Origin: a virus
Virus record (IMG/VR): IMGVR_UViG_3300032287_001974
Coordinates: 1 to 64,000 of that record
DNA: 64,000 nt
Direction: 5' to 3' (one strand)
Shown here: one piece after another, positions 63,732-64,000 of the stretch
How positions within the stretch are numbered: position 1 is the first letter of the stretch
Layout of the letters: the number at the start of each line of letters is the position of its first letter
The notes under the pieces: generated by a model
The model's database searches: none
What the model saw: only the letters and a program-made list of their open reading frames with translations
Told to the model about the DNA's origin: nothing
Program-made: the position numbers and the translations under genes

Positions 63732-64000
63732 TTGTCTGACGACGACTTTCAATTCCAGTACTTTCCATGGATGGATGACGCTAAATGCGCCGAGACTGTC
63801 CCAGGTACTAAGCCCCCGGTATCTAAGTACGATCCAGACATCTGGTTTCCCCCTCGCGATAAGAACTTGTACAAACCTATCGCTGATAAAGCTAAGTCCA
63901 TTTGCTTTGGTAAAGACGGCAAGGGCGAATGCCCTGTTCGTATGCAGTGTCTATTGAGCGCAGATGAGCGAGACGAAGTCCACGGCATCTGGGGCGGCAT
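63732..64000 (+). CDS. WhiB-like iron-sulfur transcription factor, partial
   Basis: TTG 63732 with GGAG 5 nt upstream. AKCAE, AKSICFGKDG, ECPVRMQC (four cysteines for a 4Fe-4S cluster) and HGIWGG turn are the WhiB signature. The gene runs off the right end. WhiB occurs only in actinobacteria and their phages; phage WhiBs can modulate host transcription or exclusion. Confidence 0.88.
   Translation, partial: MSDDDFQFQYFPWMDDAKCAETVPGTKPPVSKYDPDIWFPPRDKNLYKPIADKAKSICFGKDGKGECPVRMQCLLSADERDEVHGIWGG

Overview
The window is a continuous piece of a lytic, contractile-tailed (myovirus) phage genome of an actinobacterium. Evidence: tail sheath, tail tube, gp25-like and J-like baseplate genes with an actinophage-style TerL/portal/capsid block; a WhiB-like iron-sulfur regulator and an NrdH redoxin, both typical of actinobacteria; two perfect actinobacterial LexA (SOS) boxes; and a phage tmRNA whose tag ends in ALAA. 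Base composition is moderate (near 50% GC by eye), which would suit a low-GC actinobacterium such as freshwater Microbacteriaceae, but the host is inference. No integrase or lysogeny module is visible.

Layout. 1-2690: three leftward operons of small unknown genes. All three share a promoter/leader element. The upper two end in a repeated structure made of a long perfect palindrome plus two GC hairpins, and the rightmost operon lies behind two SOS boxes. 2690-3176: regulatory gap with a near-consensus rightward promoter. 3177-4909: chain of tiny genes, including an HNH protein. 5016-11202: surface and decoration proteins, a Cys-rich fibre cassette, and small genes. 11317-18026: terminase, portal, scaffold, major capsid. 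18136-24981: connector, collagen-like and tail-fibre proteins, a second copy of the Cys-rich cassette, a radical SAM/SPASM enzyme and a GlcNAc-type glycosyltransferase. 25167-28551: neck proteins and a run of tiny lysine-rich genes. 28548-43053: tail completion, sheath, tube, a frameshifted tail chaperone, tape measure with M23 peptidase, baseplate, tail fibre/CBM protein. 43106-50793: replication (initiator-like protein with iteron-like repeats inside its gene, DnaC-like loader, DnaB helicase, primase, SNF2-type helicase) and small genes. 50806-51580: initiator-type tRNA-Met, 45-aa gene, tmRNA, tRNA-Asn, and an odd initiator-like tRNA. 51626-54784 (leftward): lysis and surface operon with holin-like proteins, an M23 endolysin and an exported PA14 protein. 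54979-64000: NlpC/P60 lipoprotein, tRNA-Thr, NrdH, Hsp20, a ribbon-helix-helix regulator, SSB-like protein, family A DNA polymerase, RecA, a nuclease, and a WhiB-like gene cut by the window end.

Most promising second-look items: the palindrome/hairpin modules and shared leader of the leftward operons; the twin SOS boxes; an initiator tRNA together with several genes whose -10 box sits exactly 6 nt before the start codon (leaderless mRNAs); a putative lambda-O-like origin inside the initiator gene; and the duplicated Cys-rich fibre/zinc-ribbon cassette, one copy of which is joined to a radical SAM enzyme and a glycosyltransferase. All calls come from reading the sequence; no database search was run.
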